The notes under the pieces: generated by a model
What the model was told of the DNA's origin: nothing
The model's database searches: none
Seen by the model: only the letters and a program-made list of their open reading frames with translations
From: Pegoplata infirma
Taxonomy: Eukaryota > Arthropoda > Insecta > Diptera > Anthomyiidae
Length of the DNA stretch: 64,000 nucleotides
NCBI GenBank assembly: GCA_963921195.1
Contig: OY992539.1
Coordinates: 96,356,964 to 96,420,963, forward strand
Direction: 5' to 3'
Position numbers and translations under genes: made by a program
Shown: piece by piece, positions 1 through 12,780 of the stretch
Numbering within the stretch: the first letter of the stretch is position 1
Layout of the letters: each line of letters opens with the position of its first letter

Positions 1-1210
1 ATGTGAACTTTTGGTACGTTCTTATTTTCTGAAATAATGGCCCTAAAATCTTGAAATTTGTAAGATTTCCGCTTCTTAGTATGGTAAAATGGCTAAAAAA
101 GTGTACTTTCGGTAATTTTAATATTTTCTTACATAATGGTTCTAGAAATTTAAAATTTGGGATGTAAAATCCTTCGGTAGAAACCAAAATTTTGGGAAAT
201 TACGTTTCTTAACGGGGTTAAAAAGTATACTTTTTGTACTTTTAATATTTTCTGGTCCTAGATAAATATAGGATCCTTCGGTGAAGAAAAAAACATACTG
301 GAAAAAGTACTTTTTTGAAATTCTGTTTTTAACGGGGGTAATAAAGTGTAATTTTGGTACTTTTTTTGTTTCTTAATAATGGTCTTAGAAGCTTGAATTT
401 TGGAATGTGGGGTCCTTCTACGAAAAAAACATTCTGCTACAGTATTTTTAAAAAAATCCGTTTCTAGAGGTGTAACAAGTAGAAAAGTTAAATTCGACTT
501 TGCCGAATCTTTGAATACCCTCCACAATGATTTTTTTTAAAGGATAGTACATTTTTTAACATGAAAAAATTTTCAATTTTGTTAAAAATATTTTATTTTG
601 AGAAAAAAACTCTTTTTTTGTCATTTAAAAAAAAAAATTACTAATTTTTTTTTGAGTGTAAAATTTTTTTCTAGTGTAATGTTTTTTTACTGTAAAAATA
701 TTTCTGAGTGAATGCACGTACGTATGTACACAAAATATTGTCATTTTTGTAAAAAAAAACTAAATTTTTTTTAGTGTAAAATATATTTTGAGTGTAAAAT
801 TTTTTTTGAGTGTAAAATTTTTTTCGAAAGTAATTTTTAAGTTACCAATGCTTTTAAAACTAAACAAGTTTAAAAATAAAAATAAACAAAAATAGTAAAA
901 TTACGAAACTTCTTTGTAAATTTTATTGTGTCAAAAAATTTGTAAATTTACAATTTTATTGGTAAAAAATTTGTAAAATTACAAAATTATTGGTAAAAAT
1001 CTTGTAAAATTACTAAGAATTTTTGTCAAATAGGAGGTAGCAAACAGAAAAAAGTTACAAGTTTTTCTTGTAATTTTACAAGGTTGTTTTTGAGGGTAGT
1101 CAGTGGAATTTTAAATGCTGTATTCTTTAGTGAAAAAATATTTTTGAAAAAGTACTTTTTGGAAATTCTGTTTCTAAGGGATCGTAAAGGGCATAAAAAA
1201 GTGTAAAAAA
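1..1210. repeat. Degenerate tandem repeat, unit about 125 bp, interrupted
   Basis: At least four diverged copies begin near 10, 104, 230 and 350. Each runs through a 'TTGGTACTTTTAATATTTTCT'-like start, an 'AATGGTCCTAGAA' segment, 'GGATCCTTCGGTGAA', 'GGAAAAAGTACTTTTT' and 'TTCTGTTTCTAACGGGG'. A further partial copy lies at about 1105-1206, so roughly 490-1090 appears to be inserted or diverged AT-rich sequence. Much of that stretch is iterations of 'GAGTGTAAAATTTTTTT'. No coding potential is credible; the 89-codon minus-strand frame at 258-527 only reflects the repeat. Confidence 0.55.
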
Positions 1211-1617
1211 AGCTTTGTGAAAAATTTTAAGTGGGTGGCAAATGGTTATTTTAACCTATCTAACTATTACACTTAAAACCCTAGAAACTCAAAATTTGAC
1301 GTGCAGTATCCTCCAGCAGAAATAACACCCAAGAGAAGAACATATTTTAAAATTTAAAATTTTATGGCATTTTTTATTTCTTTAACGCATATTATATGGA
1401 GAAGAATGAAACTTACATGGAGATGGAATTGGAAATGAAATGGACAAGAACGGGAAACGAAATGGAATAGAGATTATGACTACATAGTGTATCATAAATC
1501 TCTCAAATTTCATGAAAATAGAAACTATTTAATTACAATCAAATCTGATTATAATCGGACCATTTTTGGACCCATATGAAAATTTCGCCCGATATTCAAC
1601 ATATAATATTCAACACG
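1211..1617. other. Unassigned AT-rich intergenic stretch
   Basis: No gene seen. A purine-rich patch near 1395-1475 iterates 'GGAAATGAAATGG'-like words, which looks like simple-sequence drift. The right boundary is the TA target of the next element. Confidence 0.4.
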
Positions 1618-1619
1618 TA

Positions 1620-3285
1620 CACTCAAAAAAAAAAGTTTGTAAAATGACATAAAATCCCCGTGATTTTACGGGGCAGGTTTTGTAAAATATGTACTAGCAA
1701 GAATCCCCGTAATGTTACGGGGATAATTTGTAAATTGATTTAACAAAAAAAATACGGGGAGAAAGTGTAAATTTACAATTTTTTTTGTAAAATATTATTG
1801 TAGACTTACAAAAAAAGTTGTAAATTTACGAAATAAAGTAGAAAATCAAAAAATAAAATTGTAAATTTACAAATTGTTTGGTTTAACTACAGTTTTTTAT
1901 GACAAAAAACTTGTATATTTACAGTAAAAAGTGGTAAATTTACAATTTTTATTGTAAATATACCATTTTTTCTTATTTTTTGCCGTAAAAACAGTAGTTT
2001 AACCAAATAATTTGTAAATTTACAATATTGTTTTTGTATTTTCTACTTCATTTTTGTAAAATTACAACTTTTTCTGTAAGTATACAATTTTGTTTTCTAA
2101 ACTTTCATATTTGTTTTGTAAATTTACAAAAAATTTGGTATATTTACATGTTGGTTTTGTAAATTTAAATGTTTTTTCCATTGGTGCATCTTATTTTTCC
2201 TTCTTCGGCAGCTGGAGTAGCACTTTAACAACCTGAAATGATTTTTTTTTTCACTTGAACACTTTTAACAAACTTTTTAGAGTATAACACTGCACTTTTT
2301 TATTTTTTTTGTTGGAATTTCGTTTTTCTTAAGTAGAAAATATGAGAATTGCGAAGGAGGCTACACAAGAAATTTCTTATATTTTCAAGAAAAACTAGTC
2401 AAAAAATTACTTTTTTTTTCGAATTTTTAATTATTTTAGCAAATATTTTTAAAAAATTATAAAAAAAACTTTGGATATTGTAGATTGGACGTTTAAGTAC
2501 CTGATAAAATAAGAAAAAACTTAATTTTTCATAATTGACAGCTTTTGATTGACATTTTAGTGCCAGATTTAAAAAAAAAAAAGTACCAAAAAAATATGGT
2601 AAAATTACCAAAAAATGGTAAAAATACAAACAAAAAAACTAGAACAATAATATAGTAAAAACATATAAAAATTGTGGTATTTTACTTAAAGCAAGTTACC
2701 AAAAAATTGTCTTGATATTAAATTTTTTTGATAAAGCTTACAACTAATTAAAAAATGTTTGTATTCGGAACTTAAAAAATTTTCAAAATTTTTTTATGAA
2801 ATTTTTTATTTATAAAAAATAATTTTTAACAAAATATTGACTTAGAAAATTTTTGCGTCTCCTATTGTTGCATAATTATTTTTCAATACAAATTTTTGTT
2901 TAATTACATTTTTTTGTGTCAAAATACTGAAAACCTTGTAAACTAAAAAATCTTGAAAAAAAAAAATTGTTTGTAATAAAACATTTTTTGGTAGAAAGAC
3001 AAAATACTATGAAATAAAATGTTGTTGTACAATTACAATTTTCTTGTGTAAAACAACTAAACACCTTGTAATTTTTTTTAATTTGTAAAATAATTATTTT
3101 TTTTGTTAATTAACCTAAAAAAATTGTTAAATAAATTTACCAAGATATTATAGTAAAATTACAAAGCGCACGGTAGCTTTTGTTTTATTAAAAATACAAG
3201 AATTTTTGTAAATAGACAAAAATATTAGTAAAATAGAATTACAAGACCTTTTGCTTGTAATTTTACAAACTTTTTTTTTTGAGTG
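1620..3285. mobile_element. TA-flanked 1.67-kb non-autonomous DNA element, copy 1
   Basis: The ends are inverted: it begins CACTCAAAAAA...GTTTGTAAAAT and finishes ATTTTACAAAC...TTTTTTGAGTG, with TA on both sides (1618-1619 and 3286-3287). This fits the Tc1/mariner-type rule of a TA duplication. The interior has no open frame of transposase size; it is packed with 'TTTGTAAATTTACAAA'-type palindromes and a pair of 'CCCCGT...ACGGGG' hairpins near 1650-1725. An almost identical copy lies at 27217-28874, where related flanks support the TA duplication. Superfamily is inferred from the target duplication and ends only. Confidence 0.75.
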
Positions 3286-3429
3286 TAGAAGCCTGTATCA
3301 CTCAAATTTGGTTTGTGAGTGTTTTTTACGCGTATTAAAGATTTGACAAAAGCTAGATCCAATCGGTCCAAATTTGAACTTGGAACCAATTTGCCAGGAA
3401 ACACTTTTGAAGGTTATTATACACTGATA

Positions 3430-3659
3430 CACTCAAAATAATTCTACAGTAAAAGGTTTAGTAACTGATATTGTACCAAAACCTACTAATAAGTTACTAA
3501 TTTTAGTATCTTCAAAGTACTAAAATTAGTAATTTTTACTGGTTTTGAATAATATTAGTTACAAATTTTAGTATTGGTTACCAATTTCTGCACTAGGTCC
3601 TTTTGGACTAAAATTTAGTTACATTTTTAGTATTGAATACCAACGTTTTTTTTTGGGTG
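3430..3659. mobile_element. Small TA-flanked MITE
   Basis: It starts CACTCAAAATAA after TA (3428-3429) and ends 'TTTTTTGGGTG' before TA (3660-3661). Inside is a near-perfect palindrome around 3495-3535 built on 'TTACTAATTTTAGTA'. At 230 bp it cannot encode a transposase. It belongs to the same CACTC-ended group as several other elements here, but its terminal repeat is imperfect. Confidence 0.5.
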
Positions 3660-3663
3660 TAGA

Positions 3664-4215
3664 AAAACGATTCATATCGCTAATGAATGGAATTCATTAA
3701 CGTTGTTTCATTACAATAATGAAATATTTCATATGCTGAATGAAATTTCGTACATATAATGCAAGATTTTCATTAATTTTGATTCATTAGATTTCGTAGT
3801 TAAGGTTGGAGTAAAATTTTGTGCGAGAAAACAAAGTGAAAACCATTTTTATTATTTATAATTTTATAAAATGATCTTTACAATTTCATAAATATATTTA
3901 ATTTTAAAAATAAAAGTAGCATTTATTGAATGAAAGTATTTCATTTCAAAAATAAAAAGTAGGATTTATTCAATGAAAGTATTTCATAAGAATTAACTAC
4001 TTTTTTCATTAAAGAAATGAAAAATTTTCATAAAACCAATTTACATTTTGTATGAACAATTTTCATTAATTTAATGAAACTTGTTCTTACAATTACATTT
4101 TATGATACCTATTTCATTAATTCAATGAAACCCTACATAGGTTCCTTTTTAACGCCATTTTTCATAACATTAATGTAGATTTTCATTATTGTCATGTACA
4201 AATTGCTATCAGTGT
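3664..4215. repeat. Array of 'TTCATTAATGAAA' palindromic words
   Basis: About a dozen variants of 'TTCATTA' / 'TAATGAA' in both orientations, including 'AATGAATGGAATTCATTA' near 3682, give this stretch strong self-complementarity. It looks like the body of an AT-rich MITE, but I could not fix its ends or a target duplication. Confidence 0.35.
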
Positions 4216-4839
4216 ATGGTCGGTCTTGACCGACAATAATTTCATACTCGTTTATTTATTGTTAAGTTACTGCTTCTATGAACTAATGGATATTTTGCCT
4301 ATAGTTCAATCCACTGTGCGGTGCTCGTATAATCTCAACTACCAAACAATTGTTATTGTTTAAAACTGGTTTGTATTACGTTTAATGAGCAGCTTATGCA
4401 AACGAGATGCTCTTGAGAACTTCAGATATAAAATAATTTATTAAAAACAAAATTTTAAACACAATTCATACTGGCGAATTTACTAAACGATTTTGGGAGA
4501 TTGTAAATACAGCGAAACCTTGACAAACATGCAATTAATACGTTTGGGGTTTGCCCGATGCCATTTAATAAATGTTTGATAAACTTATCTATGCATCTAA
4601 TTTTCGATCACTTTTTCCAAAAAAAAAAAATATTTTTTTATCAGGAAAAGTATGTTTGGGGGCGATACCAAATCTCCACCTATATATTTGCACTTGATAT
4701 TTGAACAATCATTTGATAAAACTTTTATACACAAATGACAGGTGGGTTATGCTTTCTTTTAATTAAATTTGCAACAACAACAAAAATGAAACCCACTTTG
4801 CATGATTGCTTTAATATTTTAAATTTGGTAGACATAGTT
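4216..4839. other. No recognised feature
   Basis: AT-rich sequence without a convincing gene. The 69-codon frame starting at 4735 runs into the dipteran repeat that follows and shows no recognisable protein character. Confidence 0.3.
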
Positions 4840-5620
4840 TTTATAAGCTCACACCACAGTATGGAGATATACTCACTTTGTCATTCCGTGTGTAACGCGT
4901 CGAAAATATCGGTCGGGAAACCCATAATGTATATATATTATTGATCCATGATGTCCGTCCGTCTGTCTGTATTATATAACACGATGCAGTCTATAATAAG
5001 CTCGTAAATGGACAAATTCGGACCAGGGGGAAAAGTTCCCCCTAAACAACTTAATCAACTTCTAAAAACGTAATTTTTTAAACGTTGTTATTTTATTTTG
5101 GTTAAATTAAACAATTTTATATCGGAAGAAGTCTTTGGTGCAAAAAGCATAATTAAATTTGTAACAACTTATAGCGAAGGAAAAATAGTTCCCCAAAAAC
5201 CTCTTCCAAATCCCCCGAAAAATAAACGATCGTGCAATATTTTTATACCCTACGCCACACTGTGGTACAGGGTATAATGAGTTTGTGCTGATGTTTGTAA
5301 CTACCTGAAATATTAGTCCTAGACCCACCTTTAAGTATACCGATCGAATCAGAATCACTTTTTGAGTCGATTTAGCGATGTCCGTCAGTCCGTCCGTCTG
5401 TCCGTCTATCTGTCCATGTAAACGGTGTAAGCACGATACAGGTCGCAATTTTTAATCAATTGACTTGAAATTTGAAACTCATTTTCCGGGAAACTCTGGT
5501 GTAGGGTATTATATTGTATTGACCGACTATAATTTTCTAACTTGTTTTTATTATTTTTACGTGTTGGAGTGTATAAAAGATTCGGCACAGCTGAACTTAA
5601 CACTCTCACATGTATTTTTA
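4840..5620 (+). repeat. Dipteran 'GTCCGTCCGTCTGTC' interspersed repeats, two adjoining pieces
   Basis: The first piece (about 4850-5230) contains 'ACTCACTTTGTCATTCCGTG', 'TAACGCGTCGAAAATATC' and 'GATGTCCGTCCGTCTGTCTG'. The second (about 5240-5620) contains 'TATACCCTACGCCACACTGT', 'GTATACCGATCGAATCAG' and 'GTCGATTTAGCGATGTCCGT', then ends near 'GATTCGGCACAGCTGAA'. Similar text recurs at 43480-44380 and 63410-63740, with fragments at 10380-10500 and 14505-14750. Such sequences are widespread in fly genomes; I do not recognise an encoded protein, and the short minus-strand frames here are artefacts of the repeat. Confidence 0.6.
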
Positions 5621-5823
5621 TTAAACTGTCAAAGTTAATTTTTAACGCACAAAACTTCGTTATATATAATATATAAAAAAATAATAGCTTTAGGCATTAA
5701 GGTGTGTGAATTTGTTGTATGATGTTTCAACTAAAGTTTAATCTATATTTTTTTTTGTAAATATTGTAATATTAACCCGTTATGGGACACAGTGGGGACA
5801 TATAAGGAAATCCTCTTAAGCAA
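5621..5823. other. Spacer before the foldback element
   Basis: AT-rich spacer, no feature beyond the TATA at 5824-5827 that serves as the apparent target of the next element. Confidence 0.3.
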
Positions 5824-5827
5824 TATA

Positions 5828-7745
5828 TGGGGCATTCCATGTGAAATCGGACACTTTGAAAAACTTTATTTTTTAGATTTTCCCAATTTGTTTACAGTTT
5901 TTAGTACCCTTCGAAAACTCCTTCGTGGTAAATTTTCAGATTTTTTTGATGACCCGTTCAAAAGATATCGAATTTTTAAAAATTGGTAGTTTGTTCCTTT
6001 ACTCAAACTTCTTTTAATCATAACTTCTTCAATAATGGTCCAAATTTCAAATTTTTTTTTTCAACATTCGCAAAAAATTCTTAAAAGCGCTCTAGTATGC
6101 GATTTTTAAGTTTTAAAATTTAAATCTCATTTTTGAAAATGTTTGTACTCTTCAATTTTTTTTAATTTTTTCGTGTAAAACATCTATCGATTCTACAAAT
6201 TTTTTGCCCAGAAGGATCTTGGGATAACGATTATTACTATTTTTTAAAATTTTTTGAAAAAATTTTATTGTAATTTTCCAAACTTAAAATCATTTCTTCT
6301 GCTCCAATGGTGCGTCATAGGGGGGTCCTTTATAAGACCAACCCCCATTAATTTTTACGTCTTAACATTTCTTTGGAACAAACTAATACCGTATCTCCAA
6401 TTGCTAAGGGGGCTCCCACATAAAACAAAATTTTTTAAAATTTGCTCCAACCGCTCTAACTGCCCTAATAATGCCCTTAGAGCAACAAAATGTATGACCG
6501 ACCCACAATATTTTGTTAGTTCGAACATTTTCTCTAAACACACCTACCCTCTATCTTTAACTGTTAAGGCGGTTCCCATACATTTTTTTTTATTTTTTGT
6601 AAATTTGTTTTATTTAATCAGCTTCTACCGGTCCAATGGTGCGTCCGAAAGGGGTCATTAGTGAGACCGACCCCCATTTATTTTTACCATACAACATTTT
6701 TTCAAAATATACCTACGCCCTATCTCCACTCCCTAAGTAGGCTCCCATACAAATAACAGTTGGAGCAAATTTTATAAAAATGTATTTTTGTATGGGATCC
6801 TACTTAGGGAGTTGAGATAGGGCGTAGGTTTATTTTGAAAAAAATGTTGTAGGGTAAAAATAAATGGGGGTCGGTCTCACTAATGACCCCTCTCGGACGC
6901 ACCATTGGACCTGTAGAAGCTGATAAAAAAAAACAAATTTACAAAAAATAAAAAAAATTTTATGGGAACCGCCTTAACAGTTAAAGATAGAGGGTAGGTG
7001 TGTTCAGAGAAAATGTTTGGACTAACAAAATATTGTGGGTCTGTCATACATTTTGTTGCTCTAAGGGCATTATTAGGGCAGTTAGAGCGGTTGGAGCAAA
7101 TTTTAAAAAATTTTGTTTTATGTGGGAGCCCCCTTAGAAATTGGAGATACGGTATTAGTTTGTTCCAAAGAAATGTTAAGACGTAAAAATTAATGGGGGT
7201 TGGTCTTATAAAGGACCCTTCTATGACGCACCATTGGAGCAGTAGAAATGATTTTAAGTTTGGAAAATTACAATAAAATTTTTTCAAAAAATTTTAAAAA
7301 ATAGTAATAATCGTTATCCCACGATCCTCCTGGGCAAAAAATTTGTAGAATCGATAGATGTTTTACACGAAAAAATTAAAAAAAAATCGAAGAGTACAAA
7401 CATTTTCAAAAATGAGATTTAAATTTTAAAACTTAAAAATCGCATACTAGAGCGCTTTTAAGAATTTTTTGCAATTTATTTTTAAAAAGTACGTAAAAAA
7501 ACAAAAATTTTGAAAAAAAAAAATGAAATTTGATCCATTATTGAAGAAGTTATGATTAAAAGAAGTTTGAGTAAAGGAATAAACTACCAATTTTTAAAAA
7601 TTCGATATCTTTTGAACGGGTCATCAAAAAAATCTGAAAATTTTCCACGAAGGAGTTTTCAAAGGGTACTAAAAACCGTAAACAAATTGGGAAAATCTAA
7701 AAAAAAAAGTTTTTCAAAGTGTCCGATTTGACATGGAATGCCCCA
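5828..7745. mobile_element. Long foldback element A (inverted arms of about 0.95 kb)
   Basis: The element reads TGGGGCATTCCATGTGAAA at its left end and the reverse complement, ending GGAATGCCCCA, at its right end, with TATA on both sides. Nearly the whole length is two inverted arms (about 5828-6770 and 6793-7745) around a short loop near 6770-6792. Because of this symmetry each arm carries a 135-codon frame (plus 6254-6661, minus 6880-7287) with almost the same translation; these are mirror images of one repeat, not two genes. A single-arm relative lies at 12241-14050, and the ends resemble elements at 42295-46271 and 46294-48560. No transposase is visible and the superfamily is unknown. Confidence 0.8.
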
Positions 7746-8570
7746 TATATATCGAGTTTGAATATTCAAAACTTGCTATCTGCATAATAAACATTTTTAT
7801 GAGATCAAATAGAACTGTTATTTTAAAGTATTTCTAGGTATTTACATTATATTAAAAAACAGTTGTTTTTGAAATAATATTTCAGTAAAAAATAAATTTG
7901 ATGAATGACAACTAATTCTGTGCACACATTTCTTCCGAATGTCCGGGAAAATTTTTATTATACTAGACCTAAGACCTATTTGGAATAAATTTGGGGTCAA
8001 TCGAATTCAATTAGCCCATAGCGCAAGGTGATCAAAGTTTTGTACTTTCCAAATCTAAAAAAAATATGTCTTGTGATACTTCATAATAATTAATGTTTAG
8101 CACTGAACACTAATATCAAAAAAGTTTTTAAATCGGTTGAATGGTTTTCGAGATATAGCTATTTGAAACTAGCAAAAATGGCAATATATTTCTGCGTTCA
8201 AGAATTAAAAAAAAAAATCTCAATATTTATTCCCCTTTTATAGAAGTTTAGACAATCTTTCATTCAAACCAAGATTTTTAATTAAAATAAAATTTAAAAA
8301 TCATGGTGGAACCTTTTGAATCTTGGTAGAAACTTACAAGGAATTCTCGTGAATTTACTACATTTTTTTTGTATAAAAACCTTGAAAAATTGTAAAATTA
8401 CAAAAAATTTTAAAATTAAAAAAAAAAAGTAACTTTCAATAGAAAATTTTTTGTTAAAAAACAAGGAAATCTGTGAAATATTGGTAAAAAGGGATTACGA
8501 GACTTTTTCTAGTAATTTGACAAGGTTTTTTTTGTGTGTATAAATAATGATTAAATTGTATATCGTGAAC
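7746..8570. other. Unassigned AT-rich sequence with a possible MITE end
   Basis: No gene recognised. Near 8500-8540 'GTAATTTGACAAGGTTTTTT' followed by 'GTGTGTA' resembles the right end of the CACTC-ended TA elements, so part of 8260-8540 may be a decayed relative. Phrases such as 'TTTTCGAGATATAGCTAT' are common in fly repeats. Confidence 0.3.
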
Positions 8571-9477
8571 CTATATTCAAAATATGCCAACTCAAATTTG
8601 ACCGAAATGAGTTTCCGATGGCAAATAGCTCCCCTATGCAATACCCATCTGTGGTAAAAATTTCAGAGCAAAAAAATAATTTTTTGTCGTTTTACATCCA
8701 TTTTTGTTATTCTGCAAAGTACATATTTTTTTTGGTGAAAATAAATGCCAACTCCCATTGTAAATTTCCAAAAATTTTTCAAATTTTTTTTTTAAAAAAA
8801 TTAGACCACGTATCTCATTGCATTTGTCATGCTGAACACGAATCCGGTAAAGATTTTGATATCTAATGGCTAGTTTTCGAGATATTGATATTTTGAAAAT
8901 ATCGGTAAATAGTGCTTGCGAAAAAAAAAATTGCTTATATACATGTAACTTTTAAACTATTTATCAGATTGGAACATTATGAGTAGGGCAAATAAAGTCA
9001 ATGACATAAGCTTTCAAAATAGCTAGTTTGGAGTGACACTTATAAAATACAGTGTGAGTTACAGAGTGCCAAAGTTGACCACCCTGAAATTAAAAGGCTT
9101 TCGGAGCTAGTAACTTTTAAAAATATCAAAGATTTTTAATTTTTTTTTAGTTTTTGCAATTACTGTACTAAGGATAACAAAATCCAAAAAAAAAAAATAA
9201 TAAAAATTTTTCAAAAAAAAAATTATTTTTATTTTCCGACAAAATATGCCAACTCTAAAAAAATATTTGTTTTTTGATACAGTAATAAATGCCATCTCTG
9301 AAAAATACGCAAACAAGTGCAAAATATGAAATTTTTGGCATAGGTAAAAATTATTTAGAATATTTAAACCATCTTATGGAAGTTACATTGTTTATTTTTA
9401 CAATAATATTCGAAATAACTAGTTTTTTAGCTCTCCTGAAAAGTAAGCTTTTTCGAGTTGGCATTTATTGAATATAG
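8571..9477. mobile_element. Element with inverted ends 'CTATATTCAA...GCCAACTC'
   Basis: The left end reads CTATATTCAAAATATGCCAA and the right end, reversed, reads CTATATTCAATAAATGCCAA, so about 25 bp are inverted with few changes. The two short frames in the interior (8618-8866 plus, 9107-9322 minus) are not recognisable proteins. I found no matching target duplication, so the boundaries rest on the inverted ends alone. Confidence 0.45.
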
Positions 9478-9500
9478 TTCGACGATATATTACTTAAGTG

Positions 9501-10325
9501 TAGGCTGACCATTCGTACTGATTTGATCAGTACATGTACTGATTTTTGACCACGTGTACTGATCAAAAAACGCTGCGCTAATTTGTACTGATTTTTTTGA
9601 AATATGTACTGATTGTACTGATTTTTGAACATTTCAACATAAAAATTTATTTTATTTGAAAATTCTATACAAAAACTTGGAAATTTAAGTTGTCAGAGTA
9701 GTTTTTTAAAACTTATAAGTTTGACAATGATGTAATTTATAATGAGTTAATTCTAAGGAGTTCATGAACCGAGAAGTTCCTTAACGCAAAAATGTTTCTG
9801 AGCATGAGGTTATTTTGATCTTCATATATTTATATAAAAAGGCGTACAGAATCTTTGATATTTTCTATATTTTTTGAAATGCAAATGATTCTGATATTTT
9901 CGATGAGGTAATGTCATCAGAATTTATTGAAAAAACCGCTCGGTACATCAAGGTTATTCAAAGAAACATGTGCATATTTTATGGGAAGTTTTCGAAAAGG
10001 AAATGTTATCAAAACGCACTCAGAATTGAGGGACTTTATTTTCTTAAAACATGTGGGTTTTTGTTGTATTTTCTGATCTGAAACAATCAATTATTCAAAT
10101 TAAGTTGTTTGAAGTCACATAAATTTTCTGCAAAATAACGACAACAGTTTATGACAGTTGTTTTTTACAGTTGTTTTTACAGAAATACTAATTGCACCCA
10201 AGTTAGTTTAACCGAAATTTTTTGAGTGATGAAAAAATGATCAGAAAATACTTTTCAGAGAGTTATTTTTAGAAAAAAAAAACTTGGGCGTACTGATTTG
10301 AGTTCAGAAAAGAATGGTCACCCTA
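9501..10325. mobile_element. Non-autonomous hAT element, GTACTGAT type
   Basis: Terminal inverted repeats TAGGCTGACCATTC and GAATGGTCACCCTA are flanked by an exact 8-bp duplication CTTAAGTG (9493-9500 and 10326-10333), the hallmark of hAT transposition. The left subterminal region iterates GTACTGAT at least six times and one more copy lies near the right end; such arrays are typical of hAT transposase binding. At 825 bp with no substantial frame it must be mobilised in trans. Confidence 0.85.
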
Positions 10326-10610
10326 CTTAAGTGTAAATATGTATCATAAATGAATTTGTAAACATTTGTCCAGAAGGTGATGGTGCCCCCTGACGACACC
10401 CTCCAAACGCCTCTGTATTTTTTTTTTTTTTTTAATTTTTTACATATTACAGGGTACAAAATATTCGGCACAGCTGAATTATACTTTTTTACTTGTTTAT
10501 TTTCTTAAAATCTGTTATTTTATTATTGATGGTAGATGTACCATAATCTTGGTCACTAAACAAGCACAGGCGTTTTACTTGTCACTGAAAGTCACACTTT
10601 GATTTTTCAT
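10326..10610 (+). repeat. Tail of the dipteran interspersed repeat
   Basis: Between 10375 and 10500 the text 'GACACCCTCCAAACGCC', a poly-T run, 'ACAGGGTACAAAATATTCGG' and 'CACAGCTGAATTATAC' matches the ends of repeats at about 5570-5615 and 44330-44380. This is a 3' fragment only. Confidence 0.45.
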
Positions 10611-11592
10611 AATTTCAACACTACCCGACAAAAAAACTACGGCGCCATATATTATTTGATCCCAAAAATGGAGGATCCAAAATTATATGATTATATCTTA
10701 TTAAATCAAATTCGATATAATTAGATCCCAAAAATGGAACGGTAAATATTATCTAATTTGATATAATAAAAAATAAAATGATCTTCAATATCAAATTAGA
10801 TTAAATTTACCTTTCCATTTATTGGGATCTAATTATGTCTTATAATATCAAATTTGATCTAATATAGTCATAAATTTTTGGATCCTCAATTTTTGGGATC
10901 AAATGATCGATCAATTTATGTATAATAAAATATATCGCTCATTTACTTGTATAGTGTCATAACTCAAAATATTTGATTTTGCAGAAAACACGTTTAAAGT
11001 TTACTATTGAAACTGGTTTTTAATTGAAAACGGCCGGTACATAGAAAATGTAATAATGGCGGGTACTTTTCTCAAACGTTGAGTTTAAAAGATATTAATA
11101 CGAATTTTTGACACAATATAAAGCATGATATAACGAATAATTCTGCATCATTAACTCAAAAAACGCATTTTTTGAGTTATGACACTACCCGAGTAAAAAA
11201 AAAAACTTTTTAAGATCTAATTTGATCTCAAAATTGGCTGTATCAAGTTGTATCAAATAATTATCTAATTGTATTATTTTAGATACACAAATATAAAAAA
11301 TAATACAATTAGATCCGAATTTCGGTCACATCCAAATAAATCCAGTTGATCTTACTTTATATAAATAAATGTAGATATATATAATTATATGAAGTCATAT
11401 ATATTTATGTATAACCTCAGATAAGAAAATGGAGCCATATTAAATCTTTCATATAATTAGATCTGAACATATAAAAACTCATATATATTTTAATATGATT
11501 GTATCAAATTATATATTATTATATCAAAACTTTTTTACTAGGGTATACAAGTAAAGGAGCGATATGATTATATCAAAACTTTTTTACTCGGG
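10611..11592. repeat. Compound of AT-rich inverted repeats
   Basis: A palindrome spans about 10646-10915, with 'ATCCCAAAAATGGAGGATCC' on the left mirrored by 'GGATCCTCAATTTTTGGGAT' on the right and its centre near 10780. A second element, 11188-11592, has inverted ends CCCGAGTAAAA and TTTTACTCGGG and many 'ATATAATTAGATC' words inside. The segment 'ATATCGCTCATTTACTTGTA' near 10935 recurs inverted near 11545. Target duplications could not be settled. Confidence 0.5.
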
Positions 11593-12240
11593 CAGCTACA
11601 AAAATGTAACTGCATATTTACATAAAACACAAATTTTATATCAATAACAAACACAGTTTTTAGCGATGTATGTTGACTTTTATGTAAATTTATTTACAAT
11701 TATAGCAGCGTGTTTATGTTAAACGAGTGAAATGGAAAGTGTTTAAATATTGATAAATTCAAATTTTTAAAGAGGCGGTAAAATATTTAAAATAATTTAA
11801 GCAAATTCCTTTTAAAATTAGTAAAATCTTACTTATGAAGGAAACGATCTAGGAGATTTGAGATTTCTATCCAATAAAGCAGAAAATGCAAATTCCTATA
11901 TTTGTGTCTGCATATCCAGATCATATTGGTAACCCTTGCAATATAATGTAAGAGACAAAAAAGTCGAAAGAAGGTATGAAGTGAGGTTGAAATTGATAGA
12001 AATAGATTTGTAGTGTTGGAAACTGTTGATATTTATTCTGTAGAAACTATGCATATGTATATAAAAAACAATTTCCATTAACAAGATAAACCGACATTTA
12101 AAATCCTACTGATGACAACACTAATTGGAGTGTTTGTCTATAGTTTTTAGAAATTCAATTTTTCTTCTGCATTTTTTTAACTTAAACCCTTATAACAAAT
12201 ATAATTAGAGCCCGAGCTCGATCTGTACTTACAGAAAAAA
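11593..12240. other. No recognised feature
   Basis: AT-rich sequence. The 62-codon minus-strand frame (11896-12084) has no recognisable character. Confidence 0.3.
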
Positions 12241-12780
12241 TTTTCCCAATTTGTTTACAGTTTTTAATACCCTTCGAAAACTCCTTGGTGGTAAATTTTC
12301 AAATTTTTTGATGACACGTTATCCAATTTTTAAAAATTGGTAGTTTGTTCCTTTACTCAAATTTCTTTTACTTATAATTTCTTCAATAATGGTCCAAATT
12401 TAAATTTTTTTAAAAAGTTTTGTGTTTTTACGTACTTTTTAAAAAAAAGTCCCAAAAAATTCTTAAATGCGCTCTAGTACACAGAAAAAAAAAAATTGTC
12501 AATACAATTAATTTCATTGTTAATACAATTAAACATTTAATTGAAACTGAGCCTACATTGGATTTTGTCAATACAACATTGGATTTTGTAACTTGTGAAA
12601 AAATATCAACTTAGTTTTGTCAATTAACTTCATTGTTGTATCAACAATGAAATTAATTGAAAAGTTTGTAATAAATTATGATAACGGAAATAAACATGCT
12701 TTAATGTCAATTTATTTGAAAAAAATCTAAAAATAGAACAAAAGAAATCTAAAAATTTAAAAAAAAAAGAAAAACATTAA

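Noticed and set aside
6254..6661. 135-codon plus-strand frame, with a near-identical minus-strand frame at 6880-7287, as a duplicated divergent gene pair
   Set aside because: The two are the same sequence in the two arms of a foldback repeat; composition and lack of any recognisable motif fit translated repeat DNA.
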